Source: Gemmatimonadota bacterium (GTDB lineage: Bacteria; Gemmatimonadota; Gemmatimonadetes; Palauibacterales; Palauibacteraceae). From it: a stretch of DNA of 64,000 nt. The notes under the pieces were generated by a model. It did not search any database. It saw only the letters and a program-made list of their open reading frames with translations, and was not told the origin of the DNA. Both the position numbers and the translations under genes were made by a program. The stretch is taken from positions 1 through 64,000 of the forward strand of contig JAJCZV010000062.1 in NCBI GenBank assembly GCA_029262175.1, given 5' to 3'. Below, in pieces: positions 35,643 to 44,345 of this stretch. Position 1 is the stretch's first letter, and every line of letters starts with the position of its first letter.

Positions 35643-36709
35643 CGATCGAGTGCGGGGTGTTTCACACGACGTACGAGTCGGATATGGGGCTACGTCGCCT
35701 ACCGACCGAACGGATTCGCCTCGGTTTGTTTCTGATCTTCATCGTGGTGTTCCCCTTCCTGGCGACCCCCTATTGGCTCAACCTCGGGAATCAGATCGCG
35801 ATCGCGACCGTAGGGGCGATCGGACTCAATATTCTCGTCGGGTACACGGGGCAGATTTCGCTCGGGCAAGGCGCGTTCATGGCTGTGGGCGCCTACTCTG
35901 CCGGCTTGTTGACGCTGCGCGCAGGTCTCCCCTGGGGTGTGAGCATCTTCCTCGCCTGCCTCATCACGTCCGCCGTTGGATCGTTCTTCGGTATTCCGTC
36001 GCTGCGGTTGAAGGGGCTGTATCTGGCGATCGCCACCTTGGCGGCGCAGGAGATCATCGAGTGGGTCGTCACGCACTGGACGGCAGTCACAGGCGGCACG
36101 GACGCGCTCGTCGTACCGGCTCCCGAGCTGTTCGGCCTGCGGCTCAATACGGACTTCCGTTTCTATTGGCTGGCCGTGATTCTCGCGGGCGCCACCGCGT
36201 TGTTTACCGCGAATTTGTTTCGCTCGAAGGTGGGGCGAGCATTTGTCGCAGTCCGCGATCAAGACGTCGCGGCCAGCGTGATCGGCGTGAACGTGTTCCG
36301 GTACAAGCTGCTCGCGTTCGCCACATCATCGTTCTTCGTCGGTCTAGCGGGGGCAATGATCGCGTACTATCGAAACATCATTACGTGGGAGCGGTTCACA
36401 CTTGAAACGAGCATCATTTATCTCGCGATGATTATCGTCGGTGGGCTAGGCACGATCCGAGGCTCCCTGTTCGGTGCCGCATTGATCACGTTGCTCCCTG
36501 CGTTCATCAGTAGCCTGGGGCGCGGTCTGCAAGATTCGGCTCCGGCCGTGGCGGCTCAGCTTCCCAATATTCAGCAGGCCGCGTTCGGCATTGTGATCAT
36601 CCTCTTCTTGGTCTTTGAGCCGGAGGGGCTGTCCAAACTGTGGAGGAACGTGAAAGACTACTTCCACGTGTGGCCGTTCGCCTATCGACGCGGCAACGGC
36701 GAACGCTAG
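35639..36709 (+). CDS. livM: Liv-type ABC transporter permease (LivM)
   Basis: 356 residues with about nine to ten membrane segments. Motifs GLNILVGYTGQISLGQGAFMAVGAY and IVGGLGTIRGSLFGAALITLLP are typical of LivM. The ATG overlaps the livH stop by four bases. The first 25 residues are hydrophilic and may be overcalled. The substrate-binding protein follows within 30 bases. Confidence 0.93.
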   Translation: MTIECGVFHTTYESDMGLRRLPTERIRLGLFLIFIVVFPFLATPYWLNLGNQIAIATVGAIGLNILVGYTGQISLGQGAFMAVGAYSAGLLTLRAGLPWGVSIFLACLITSAVGSFFGIPSLRLKGLYLAIATLAAQEIIEWVVTHWTAVTGGTDALVVPAPELFGLRLNTDFRFYWLAVILAGATALFTANLFRSKVGRAFVAVRDQDVAASVIGVNVFRYKLLAFATSSFFVGLAGAMIAYYRNIITWERFTLETSIIYLAMIIVGGLGTIRGSLFGAALITLLPAFISSLGRGLQDSAPAVAAQLPNIQQAAFGIVIILFLVFEPEGLSKLWRNVKDYFHVWPFAYRRGNGER

Positions 36710-36736
36710 ATGGACTTGGCCTTGGGGAGCTCGAGC

Positions 36737-37933
36737 ATGCGCAAGCGTAGGAACTGGATGGTAGCCGTAACGATGGGGGCGACGTCGCTCGCGGCATGCG
36801 GCGACGCGCCCGATGGCGCCGCCAGCGACGGGATCAAGGTCGGCGCGATCTTCGACCTCACCGGGGCGACCGCCGACGTCGGCGTCGACTACGCCGACGG
36901 GGTTCGCGCGCACGTCGACCTTCTCAACCGACAGGGAGGCATCGAGGGGCGCCCGATCGAGCTGATCTTCCAGGACTATGCCTACCAAGTCGACCGAGCC
37001 GAGCGGCTCTACAGCCAGTTCGTGCAAGAAGGCGCGGTCGTCTTCATGGGGTGGGGCACCGGAGACACCGAAGCGCTTCGTCTGCGCATTGCGGAGGATG
37101 AGATACCGTTCTCTTCCGCTTCGCTCTCGCACATGCTGGGCGACGGCAACGAGTCCCCGTACAACTTTCTGGTGGCGACGAGCTATAGCGATCAATTCAA
37201 GATCGTCTTGCGTTGGATCGTCGAAGAACACCGCGCTCGCGGGTTGGCGGATCCGCCCGTGGTGGCGTTGATGCACAACGCGAGTCCGTTCGGTCGGTCG
37301 CCCTGGGTGCAGGGTGGCGAAGCGTATGCCGCGGAGGTCGGAGCCCGGGTGACGGCGTACGAGATGCCGCGGGGAGCCACGGATTTCACCGCCGAGTTCA
37401 CTCGCATCGCCCAGTCGGGCGCTTCGTATGTCGTGTTCCAAAACACTTCTGGGCCGGTAGCTGTCGCCCTACGAAACGCACGTAGCCTGGGGTTCGATGC
37501 GACCTTCGTGTGTCTCAACTGGTGCGCAAACGCGCTTCTCATGCGCTTGGCCGGCGACGATGCGGAAGGCGTGGTCGGCGCGATCCCCTACGCGCCACTC
37601 ACCTCGGATGTACCGGGGGTACGAGTGATCCGATCGTACTTGGAGTCGGTCGGCGAGTCCTACGAGGATCGAACGAACGCGTTTACGCAGGGCTGGTGGA
37701 CCTTCGGCATCTTCGCCGAAGGGATTCGGCGCACGATCGCGGCCGGACAGCCGCTCACCGGGGCCAACGTCAAAACCGCTCTCGAGTCGATCCAAGACTT
37801 CGACACCGGCGGGGCGACGGTTTCGATCTCGTTCTCCCCCGAGGATCACCTGGGCTCGAAAGGGCTTCGGTTGTTTCGCGCGGGCAGGGGCGAGTGGACC
37901 CCCCTTACGGATTTTCTGACGGCGCCCCGCTGA
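36737..37933 (+). CDS. Substrate-binding lipoprotein of the Liv-type importer
   Basis: 398 residues from the ATG at 36737, preferred over 36710 because GGGGAG lies 7 bases upstream and the product then starts with a compact lipoprotein signal (MRKRRNWMVAVTMGATSLAAC). The mature protein is a type 1 periplasmic binding fold: IKVGAIFDLTGATADVG, a GVRAHVDLLNRQGGIEGRPIEL segment and a YVVFQNTSGPVAVALRNAR segment. This fold binds amino acids, amides or aromatic and aliphatic acids; the ligand cannot be read from sequence. Flanking CoA ligases favour a carboxylic acid. Confidence 0.92.
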   Translation: MRKRRNWMVAVTMGATSLAACGDAPDGAASDGIKVGAIFDLTGATADVGVDYADGVRAHVDLLNRQGGIEGRPIELIFQDYAYQVDRAERLYSQFVQEGAVVFMGWGTGDTEALRLRIAEDEIPFSSASLSHMLGDGNESPYNFLVATSYSDQFKIVLRWIVEEHRARGLADPPVVALMHNASPFGRSPWVQGGEAYAAEVGARVTAYEMPRGATDFTAEFTRIAQSGASYVVFQNTSGPVAVALRNARSLGFDATFVCLNWCANALLMRLAGDDAEGVVGAIPYAPLTSDVPGVRVIRSYLESVGESYEDRTNAFTQGWWTFGIFAEGIRRTIAAGQPLTGANVKTALESIQDFDTGGATVSISFSPEDHLGSKGLRLFRAGRGEWTPLTDFLTAPR

Positions 37934-37958
37934 GGTACGACGCGGGAGTCCGGCCCGG

Positions 37959-38759
37959 ATGAGCGCGATGCTCGAACTCAACAACGTCGAGGTCCTGTAC
38001 GACGATGTGATTCTCGTGCTGCGAGGGCTGTCGCTCCGGGTCGAGCAGGGAAGCATCGCCGCGCTCCTGGGCTCCAATGGCGCCGGCAAGACCACAACGC
38101 TAAAGGCGATCTCCGGCCTACTCGATCTTGAAGACGGCGCGGTGACGGACGGCACGATTCAATTCGACGGGGAGGAGATCCAGGGAGCTCCGGCAGATCA
38201 GATCGTACGCAAAGGCCTCTTTCAAGTCGTCGAAGGTCGCCGCGTGTTCGAGCACCTCACGGTCCGGGAGAATCTCATTGCGGGGGCGTACACGCGCCGC
38301 GACCGGTCGGAACTGCCCGCCGACATCGAAGCGGTATTCGACTACTTTCCGCGCCTCGGCGAGCGTCGCAAGCAGCACGCCGGATACCTGTCGGGCGGCG
38401 AACAACAAATGCTGGCCATGGGTCGAGCGTTGATGGCGCGGCCCAGGATGTTGTTGCTCGACGAACCGTCCCTGGGTCTGGCTCCGCTTCTCGTTCGTGG
38501 GATCTTCGATATCATTCAACGCATCAACGAAGAACAGGGGACGACGATTCTACTGGTCGAACAGAACGCCCGACTCGCGTTGTCGATCGCGGACTTTGGC
38601 TATGTGATGGAGAACGGACGCGTGGTCCTGGAGGGCAGCGCGGAGGAGCTGAGCGGTAACGAAGATGTTCGCGAGTTCTATCTCGGCTTGGGCGAGGTCG
38701 GGCGTCGCTCGTATCGAGATGTGAAGCACTACCGGCGCAGAAAGAGGTGGCTCTCGTGA
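37959..38759 (+). CDS. livF: Liv-type ABC transporter ATP-binding protein (LivF)
   Basis: 266 residues. Walker A GSNGAGKTT is at 38-46, signature LSGGEQQMLAMGRAL, Walker B MLLLDEPSLGLAP, and VEQNARLALSIADFGYVMENG, all diagnostic of LivF. The C-terminus has about 20 extra basic residues (YRDVKHYRRRKRW), commonly seen in Liv clusters that carry a phenylacetate-CoA ligase-like gene. Its stop overlaps the start of that ligase. Confidence 0.94.
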   Translation: MSAMLELNNVEVLYDDVILVLRGLSLRVEQGSIAALLGSNGAGKTTTLKAISGLLDLEDGAVTDGTIQFDGEEIQGAPADQIVRKGLFQVVEGRRVFEHLTVRENLIAGAYTRRDRSELPADIEAVFDYFPRLGERRKQHAGYLSGGEQQMLAMGRALMARPRMLLLDEPSLGLAPLLVRGIFDIIQRINEEQGTTILLVEQNARLALSIADFGYVMENGRVVLEGSAEELSGNEDVREFYLGLGEVGRRSYRDVKHYRRRKRWLS

Positions 38760-39991
38760 CCGAGACGCGCTTGTGGGATCACGCCGCTGAGGCTCCTGAG
38801 GATTGGTCTGCCGCTCAAGACGCCGCTGCGGCCAAAGCCGTTCGGGTGGGTCAGGAGCGGAGCAGGGAGGTCCAGAAGCGACTCGAGGCGTCGGGCGTCT
38901 CCGCGGGCGACGTCAGGACCGTGGCCGACTTGGCCGGGATCCGCATCCTCAGCAAGGACGAGTTACCCGATCTCCAGGCTGCCGACCCGCCCTTTGGAGG
39001 CATGCTGGCCGTAGAGCCTACCGAGCTCCGCCGGATCTATCAGTCGCCCGGACCCATCGCGGATCCGGAGGGTCGTGGACCCGACTTCTGGCGGATGGCG
39101 CCCGCGCTTTGGGCGGCAGGATTTCGACCCGGCGAAAGGGTGCTCAACACGTTCTCGTATCACCTCACTCCGGGCGGTCACATGTTCGACGCAGGGCTTC
39201 GCGAGGTGGGCTGCGTCGTCCTTGCGGGAGGCGTCGGGAACCGAGCGACACAGGTTTCGTATGCGATCGCTGCCGGCGCGACGGGATATGTCGGAACGCC
39301 GCAGTTTCTTCTCGCCCTGTTACAGAAAGGGCGCGAGCTCGGCGCCCCGCTCGGGTTCGACCGGGCGCTCGTGACGGGCGCCCCGCTTCCCCCCGATCTG
39401 CGGGCGACGCTCGAAGACGATTTTGGCGTCAGTGTCTTCGAGGCGTACGGAAGCGCCGACGCCGGGGCCCTCGGGTATGAATGCGAGGCAAAGCGCGGGT
39501 GGCATGTCGCGCCCGACGTCGTGATCGAGGTGATCGAGCCGGGTTCGGGTGCGCCGTGCTCAGCGGGCGAGCCCGGCCAAGTCGTCGTAACGAGCCCGAA
39601 TCCAGTCTATCCCCTCGTTCGCTTTGGGACCGGAGACCTGTCCGCACTCCATCACGAGACGTGCGTCTGCGGACGCACATCGCCGCGGCTGGCCGGGTTT
39701 CTGGGCCGCATCGGTGAGGGCGTGAAGGTTCGCGGAATGTTCGTCCACCCACGACAACTCGCCGGCGTCTTCCGCGGGCGAGCCGACATCCGTCGATATC
39801 AAGGCAGGGTGACTTCCGAGGGACACCGCGATCGACTCACCGTCTCGGTTGAGGTTGCCGATGGCACCGACCCCGAGCTGGATGCGCTGGAGGCGCTCCT
39901 GATCGAGGCCGTCGCCGTGCGGGTCGCACTGGAGCGCGTCGAGCCTGGAACCATCCCCGAGGACGCCCCGCCCCTCGTGGACGCCCGCTGA
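38756..39991 (+). CDS. Phenylacetate-CoA ligase-like adenylate-forming enzyme
   Basis: 411 residues from the GTG at 38756 (GTGA overlap with livF, AAAGAGG eight bases before); a GTG at 38747 is also in frame. It shows the PaaK pattern: TFSYHLTPGGHMFDAGLREVGC, a GTPQFLLALLQKG stretch, YGSADAGALGYEC, LVRFGTGDLSAL and a C-terminal GRIGEGVKVRGMFVHPRQL. The usual N-terminal substrate and phosphate-binding loop is weak (YQSPGPIADPEGRG), so activity should be tested. It is the second CoA ligase in the operon, which suggests two acids or two chain lengths, or one diverged paralog. Confidence 0.88.
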   Translation: MTETRLWDHAAEAPEDWSAAQDAAAAKAVRVGQERSREVQKRLEASGVSAGDVRTVADLAGIRILSKDELPDLQAADPPFGGMLAVEPTELRRIYQSPGPIADPEGRGPDFWRMAPALWAAGFRPGERVLNTFSYHLTPGGHMFDAGLREVGCVVLAGGVGNRATQVSYAIAAGATGYVGTPQFLLALLQKGRELGAPLGFDRALVTGAPLPPDLRATLEDDFGVSVFEAYGSADAGALGYECEAKRGWHVAPDVVIEVIEPGSGAPCSAGEPGQVVVTSPNPVYPLVRFGTGDLSALHHETCVCGRTSPRLAGFLGRIGEGVKVRGMFVHPRQLAGVFRGRADIRRYQGRVTSEGHRDRLTVSVEVADGTDPELDALEALLIEAVAVRVALERVEPGTIPEDAPPLVDAR

Positions 39992-40004
39992 TCTTGCAGG
40001 GGGC

Positions 40005-41321
40005 CTAGTGCTCGCGCCCCGGCACGGGATTCCCTGCGATCCATACCGCCTCGATGCTCCGCAGGTTCGAGACGTCCTCGAGTGGATCGGCTCCGAGGAC
40101 GATGAGATCGGCCCATTTGCCTGGCTCCAAGGTCCCGATGTCCTGGCGCCCGGTGCACCGCGCGGCGTCGGCGGTCGAGGCGACGAGTACTTCCATCGGT
40201 GACATCCCCGCCTCGGCCATCAGTTCGAGCTCCAAGTGCTCGAAGTAGCCCTGGAACCGGCTTGGTGGTCCCGTATCGGTGCCCATCGCGATCCTGACTC
40301 CGGCGGCGGAGAGCATTCCCAGGTTCTGTTGGGCTTGGACGAGGGCTTCCTTGTATCGCTGGGCCGACTCGCTCGCCGCGACGTCAGCCATTCTTTCGGG
40401 CGTCGAGAGCTGCGCTAGCACGGCAGGGTCGGCTTCGTCGAGAAAGAACGGATCGGAGAAAAAATCAGGAACTTCTTCGTACGCGTACATCACGTATTCG
40501 CGGGTCAACGTTGGCGAATAGCACACGTTCTGCGCGATCAACTGTCGAGCGAGGTCCTGGTCGACGTCTCGGTCGCGCACACTGTGAACAAGGAAGTCGG
40601 CTCCGGCATCGAGGAGGCGGCGAGCATCATCTAGGTAGAACAGATGCGCAGCCACCGGCAGATCGAGTTCGTGCGCACGATCGATCACGGCCCGGTATAC
40701 ATCTACGTCCATCTTCTCGATGCTTCCGAGATTGTCATCGACCCGGATCTTGATGAAGTCGGCGCCCATGGCCGCGTTGCGATCGACCACTTCCACCGCC
40801 TCACCGGGGGTGTCCCCCGTGACCACCGCACCGGCGACGAACAACCGGCTTCGGTTCAGTTCTGTCGCTATCTGTTCGTTACGGAGTTCGACCCCTTCGA
40901 CCTCGTCGCCTCCCAGGCTAACGACCGTCGTCACGCCATATCGTGCGTAGAGTTCCAGTTGGCGAAGCAGGTTTTCACGAGAGTAATGACCACCTTCCAA
41001 CCCTAGGGTGCCTCCCACATGACCGTGCGAGTTGATCAAGCCCGGCACGACATACTTGCCGCTCACGTCGATGACCGCGGCTCCCTCCGGCACTTCGATC
41101 AAGGCGGCAGGCCCCACCGCCTGGATGCGGCCGTCTCGAACCACGACGACGCCATCGGAGATCGGGTCCGCCCCTGTACCGTTGAGCACGGTCGCTCCCA
41201 CGAGCGCCCGCACGCCCGTGCCCGCCGGGGAGTCGGCGTCTTGTTCGGCGCTTGGGGCGCACCCGAGCGACAGGGCCAGTCCGATGATCGCGAAAGCTTT
41301 TGAGTGGACGGAATCGGACAT
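40005..41321 (-). CDS. Amidohydrolase-family lipoprotein (imidazolonepropionase/prolidase-like)
   Basis: 438 residues from the ATG at 41321, which has GAGGAGAG six bases upstream. Lipobox ALSLGC with Cys21. The TIM-barrel metal site shows H99-G-H101 (LINSHGHVGG), a candidate carboxylated Lys190 (ADFIKIRVDD), a His in LPVAAHLFYLDDA and the Asp in AMGTDTGPPSRF. The C-terminal small domain has GKWADLIVLGADPLED. This group includes secreted Xaa-Pro and related peptidases and many uncharacterised amidases. It is convergent with the CoA ligase and follows the dioxygenase gene on the same strand by 26 bases. Confidence 0.9.
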   Translation of the reverse strand: MSDSVHSKAFAIIGLALSLGCAPSAEQDADSPAGTGVRALVGATVLNGTGADPISDGVVVVRDGRIQAVGPAALIEVPEGAAVIDVSGKYVVPGLINSHGHVGGTLGLEGGHYSRENLLRQLELYARYGVTTVVSLGGDEVEGVELRNEQIATELNRSRLFVAGAVVTGDTPGEAVEVVDRNAAMGADFIKIRVDDNLGSIEKMDVDVYRAVIDRAHELDLPVAAHLFYLDDARRLLDAGADFLVHSVRDRDVDQDLARQLIAQNVCYSPTLTREYVMYAYEEVPDFFSDPFFLDEADPAVLAQLSTPERMADVAASESAQRYKEALVQAQQNLGMLSAAGVRIAMGTDTGPPSRFQGYFEHLELELMAEAGMSPMEVLVASTADAARCTGRQDIGTLEPGKWADLIVLGADPLEDVSNLRSIEAVWIAGNPVPGREH

Positions 41322-41347
41322 GCTGTTCTCTCCTCGGGAAGTGTCTT

Positions 41348-42169
41348 CTAGCTCGGCCGATCGCCACGGATGGTCACGCGAAATCCGGAACGGGTTTCTG
41401 GCCAGTAGTCCCAAACCGCGTGGTGTTGGGTGCACCGGTTGTCCCAGAACGCGATCGAGTTTGGTTGCCACCGGAATCGGCATTGGAAGTCGGGTCGCTG
41501 GACGTGGGCAAATAAGAACGCCAGGATCGCGTCGCTCTCGACTTGTGGGAGTTCCGGGATCCGCACCGTGAACATCTGATTGACGAAAAGCGCCTTTCGC
41601 CCGGAAACCGGGTGGGTCCGAACGATCGGGTGCTCGGCGTGCGGATACTCTCGACCGCCGTCGTCGCGGCCGATCAGACGATTGGCTTCACGATAATAGG
41701 GGCCACCATCGTGGATGGCCGTCAAGCCGTCGAGCAGGCTCTTCATGCGATCTGAAAGCGCTTCGTACGCGGCGTACATGCTTGCGAAGAGCGTGTCCCC
41801 GCCGTGTTCAGGAACGACGTGCATGTGCAGGATCGAACCCATGGGTGGGCACTCCGCGCACGACACGTCCGAATGCCAGCGTTCGCCCGCGACCCGAACC
41901 GACGTCTCGTCGGCGTGAATGATCATCACTTCCGGGTGCCCATCGAGCCCTGGATCGTTCGGGTGGATCACGAGTTCGCCAAACCGCTCCCCAAGCGCCT
42001 TTTGGCTCTCGACCGAAATGTCCTGATCACGGAAGAAGATGACGCCGCAATCCGTAAAGGCCTGCTGGATCCTCTGGAACGTGGGCTCATCCAGGCGGTC
42101 GAGGTCGACACCGTGGATTTCAGCGCCGATGACCGGCGTCAGGGGCCGGATCGAGAAGGGATCTGCCAT
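41348..42169 (-). CDS. TauD/TfdA-family Fe(II)/2-oxoglutarate dioxygenase
   Basis: 273 residues from the ATG at 42169; a TTG at 42205 would add 12 residues without family match. Iron ligands are His99-x-Asp101 in WHSDVS and a distal His249 in CTQHHAVWDY, and Arg260 in PETRSGFRV should bind 2-oxoglutarate. The N-terminal PLTPVIGAEIHGVDL and GVIFFRDQD motifs are typical. Relatives hydroxylate taurine, alkyl sulfates, 2,4-D and other small acids; the substrate is unknown. It probably forms an operon with the amidohydrolase. Confidence 0.92.
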   Translation of the reverse strand: MADPFSIRPLTPVIGAEIHGVDLDRLDEPTFQRIQQAFTDCGVIFFRDQDISVESQKALGERFGELVIHPNDPGLDGHPEVMIIHADETSVRVAGERWHSDVSCAECPPMGSILHMHVVPEHGGDTLFASMYAAYEALSDRMKSLLDGLTAIHDGGPYYREANRLIGRDDGGREYPHAEHPIVRTHPVSGRKALFVNQMFTVRIPELPQVESDAILAFLFAHVQRPDFQCRFRWQPNSIAFWDNRCTQHHAVWDYWPETRSGFRVTIRGDRPS

Positions 42170-42329
42170 GCGGCGGATTGTGGGGCGGTGCGCCCGCACG
42201 AGCAAGGCGCCACGTCACAGGGTATGGGGCTGGGACGTTTTTGCTTGAGCCCGTAACTTCCGCAACCACGGCCCCCTGGTCCGGGTGGACCTCGCGGCGG
42301 ACCTTCGGAAGCTTGCCAGGCGTAGGTCG

Positions 42330-42341
42330 AATTGTTCAATT
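42330..42341. repeat. AATTG-TT-CAATT inverted repeat in a divergent promoter region
   Basis: Perfect 5-base arms with a 2-base spacer lie in an AT-rich patch between the dioxygenase (minus) and the cupredoxin gene (plus), 68 bases before the latter. Possible regulator site; short enough to occur by chance. Confidence 0.3.
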
Positions 42342-42408
42342 TTGAGATCTTGTCACCTAAGGATTCGTAGCTGGGCCACAGCCCTGACGGGTCGTAGCAG
42401 GAGGGAAC

Positions 42409-42894
42409 ATGAGTCTTCGATCGTCCGCGACCATACTCGCTACCGTCCTCGTGATTGCCTGCGCGGCCGGCGGTCCTGACGGCAGTGGCCCCACGGGAGC
42501 CGTGCCGTCGACTCCACCGTCCCCGTCCCCGACGCCTCCCCCCACTTCGCCGCCTCCGACCCCCCCGCCGTCCAGCGATCGAGTCGAACCGCCGTTTAAT
42601 TCCGACGCGAACTTCGACATCGTCGACGATTCCTTCGTCGATGAGAACGGCGACCACGATCAAGAAGGAAGCGCCACGGTCAGGGTTGGTCAGACGGTCA
42701 CTTGGACGCAGAACGGGAACAACATCCACCGGATCGAGTTCAGCAAAGTACCGGCGAACGGAAAGTCGGTGGACAGCGGCGACCTGCGTCCCAAACGAAC
42801 CTTCGAGTTCAAGCCGAACGAAGCCGGCGAATATGTATTCTTCTGCCGCTACCACGAATACATGATGGATGTCAAGATTACCGTAGAGAACTGA
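42409..42894 (+). CDS. Cupredoxin (plastocyanin/azurin-fold) lipoprotein
   Basis: 161 residues. Lipobox LVIAC with Cys18, then a proline/serine/threonine-rich linker (about 22-56) that would hold the domain away from the membrane. The cupredoxin domain has the full type 1 copper set: His107 (NNIHRIEF), Cys146, His149 and Met152 or Met153 in FFCRYHEYMM. AGGAGGGA precedes the ATG. The diheme peroxidase gene starts 34 bases downstream, so the copper protein is a plausible electron donor for it. Confidence 0.88.
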   Translation: MSLRSSATILATVLVIACAAGGPDGSGPTGAVPSTPPSPSPTPPPTSPPPTPPPSSDRVEPPFNSDANFDIVDDSFVDENGDHDQEGSATVRVGQTVTWTQNGNNIHRIEFSKVPANGKSVDSGDLRPKRTFEFKPNEAGEYVFFCRYHEYMMDVKITVEN

Positions 42895-42928
42895 CGACAC
42901 ACCACTCACGCTTCGAGGTAGTACGCTC

Positions 42929-44308
42929 GTGCAAAAACGTTTTTGGACCCTCGTCGGGGTCTTGTTCCTCGGGGTCTTCGCTGCGGCATGCGGCGAAGAC
43001 CCCGTGTCGCCTCCGCCTCCTCCCCCGCCACCCGACCCGATTCGGGCAGCTCTAATCGACACGGTCCGCTTGTTGGCGGATCAACGAAATCTAGATCCTG
43101 TACCGAGCGGCCCTGTGGTCCGTTCGGAACTCGTCACGCTCGGACGCGCGTTGATGTTCGACAAGATCTTGAGCGGAAACCGAAACATCGCGTGCAGCAC
43201 GTGTCACCTGCCGAGTTTCGCCATGGGGGATGGCCGATCGCTCGCAGTTGGAGAGGGTGGCGCCGGGTTGGGGCCAGCTCGCACGCCCCCCGCCGGCGGG
43301 TTCATACCACGGAACTCGCCCACCATGTTCAACCTCCACACGACACAACAGCTGTTCTGGGATGGTCGCGTGGAGATGCTGGACGACGGTTCGATCCGGA
43401 CGCCCGCCGGTGCGCAGCTGACGCCCGCCATGGAAGCCGTGTTCGAATTTGGCGCGGTCTCCGCGCTAGGGATGTTTCCCGTGGCTTCGCGTGATGAGAT
43501 GCAGGGCGAACAGGGCGAACCGGGGAACGAGCTGGGCGCATTCGCGGACGGGGATCTTCAGGGTCTGTGGGCCGCGCTCATGGTCCGGCTCGGGGCCTTT
43601 CCGGCCTACCAGGTGATGTTCGAGGCTGCCTACCCGGGCACCGCCTTCGCGGACATGACGTTTGCTCACGCCGCGAACGCCATCGCCGGGTTCCTGCTGT
43701 CGGAGTTGGTCTTTGTGGACACGCCTTGGGATCGGTTCTTGAACGGAGACGACAGTCAGTTGACGAATGAACAGCTCCGAGGCGCCAAGCTGTTCATGAC
43801 CGTGCGCTGCATGCGCTGTCACGAAACCGACTCGTTCGACGACCGAAACGGGGAGTTCAAGAACGTCGCGACGCCGCAACTGGGGCCGGGCGAGGGTGAC
43901 GGGCCCGGTGGCAGGGACGACTTCGGACGGGAGCGTGTGACCGGCGATCCGCTCGAGCGACGGGCCTTCAAGACGCGCGCGCTACGGAACATTGAGCTCA
44001 CGGCTCCCTATGGACACGCGGGTCAGTTCGCGACGCTCGAGGCGATCGTCGAGCACTACGACGAGATCGACGTGCGTCTACAGAACTACGACGTGAGTCA
44101 GGTCGAGGCGGCGCTCCAGGGGACGCTTCTAAACAACGTCAGCGAGATCCTCGCGACCCGAGATACGATCTTGCTCCCGATCGAGTTCGACGTGATCGGA
44201 CGCGACGACCTCGTGGCGTTCCTGGAGTCTTTGACCGACGAAGCCGCGCGAAATCTGTTTGGCGTCGCACCGGCCACGGTTCCCAGCGGCCTGACGATCG
44301 ACAACTAA
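42929..44308 (+). CDS. Diheme cytochrome c peroxidase/MauG-family lipoprotein
   Basis: 459 residues, GTG start. Lipobox FAAAC with Cys21 and a run of nine or ten prolines just after it. Two heme c sites are visible: CSTCH at 89-93 and CMRCH at 294-298, with an intervening region typical of bacterial diheme peroxidases (LGRALMFDKILSGNRNIACSTCH, RNSPTMFNLHTTQQLFWDGR). The C-terminal TRALRNIELTAPYGHAGQFATLEAIVEHY motif is conserved. It reduces peroxide with electrons from a small redox protein, or oxidises protein side chains as MauG does. It is probably cotranscribed with the cupredoxin gene upstream. Confidence 0.92.
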   Translation: MQKRFWTLVGVLFLGVFAAACGEDPVSPPPPPPPPDPIRAALIDTVRLLADQRNLDPVPSGPVVRSELVTLGRALMFDKILSGNRNIACSTCHLPSFAMGDGRSLAVGEGGAGLGPARTPPAGGFIPRNSPTMFNLHTTQQLFWDGRVEMLDDGSIRTPAGAQLTPAMEAVFEFGAVSALGMFPVASRDEMQGEQGEPGNELGAFADGDLQGLWAALMVRLGAFPAYQVMFEAAYPGTAFADMTFAHAANAIAGFLLSELVFVDTPWDRFLNGDDSQLTNEQLRGAKLFMTVRCMRCHETDSFDDRNGEFKNVATPQLGPGEGDGPGGRDDFGRERVTGDPLERRAFKTRALRNIELTAPYGHAGQFATLEAIVEHYDEIDVRLQNYDVSQVEAALQGTLLNNVSEILATRDTILLPIEFDVIGRDDLVAFLESLTDEAARNLFGVAPATVPSGLTIDN

Positions 44309-44345
44309 CTCACCGACCCAGCGCCGCCCGGGCCCGAGACGGGGG

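Noticed and set aside
36446..37441. Minus-strand open frame opposite livM and the binding protein
   Set aside because: Antisense to two certain genes, with no motif.
42300..42408. Clear -35/-10 promoter before the cupredoxin gene
   Set aside because: The AT-rich patch allows TTGTTC with a 17-base spacer, but the -10 (ACCTAA) is poor, so only the inverted repeat is listed.
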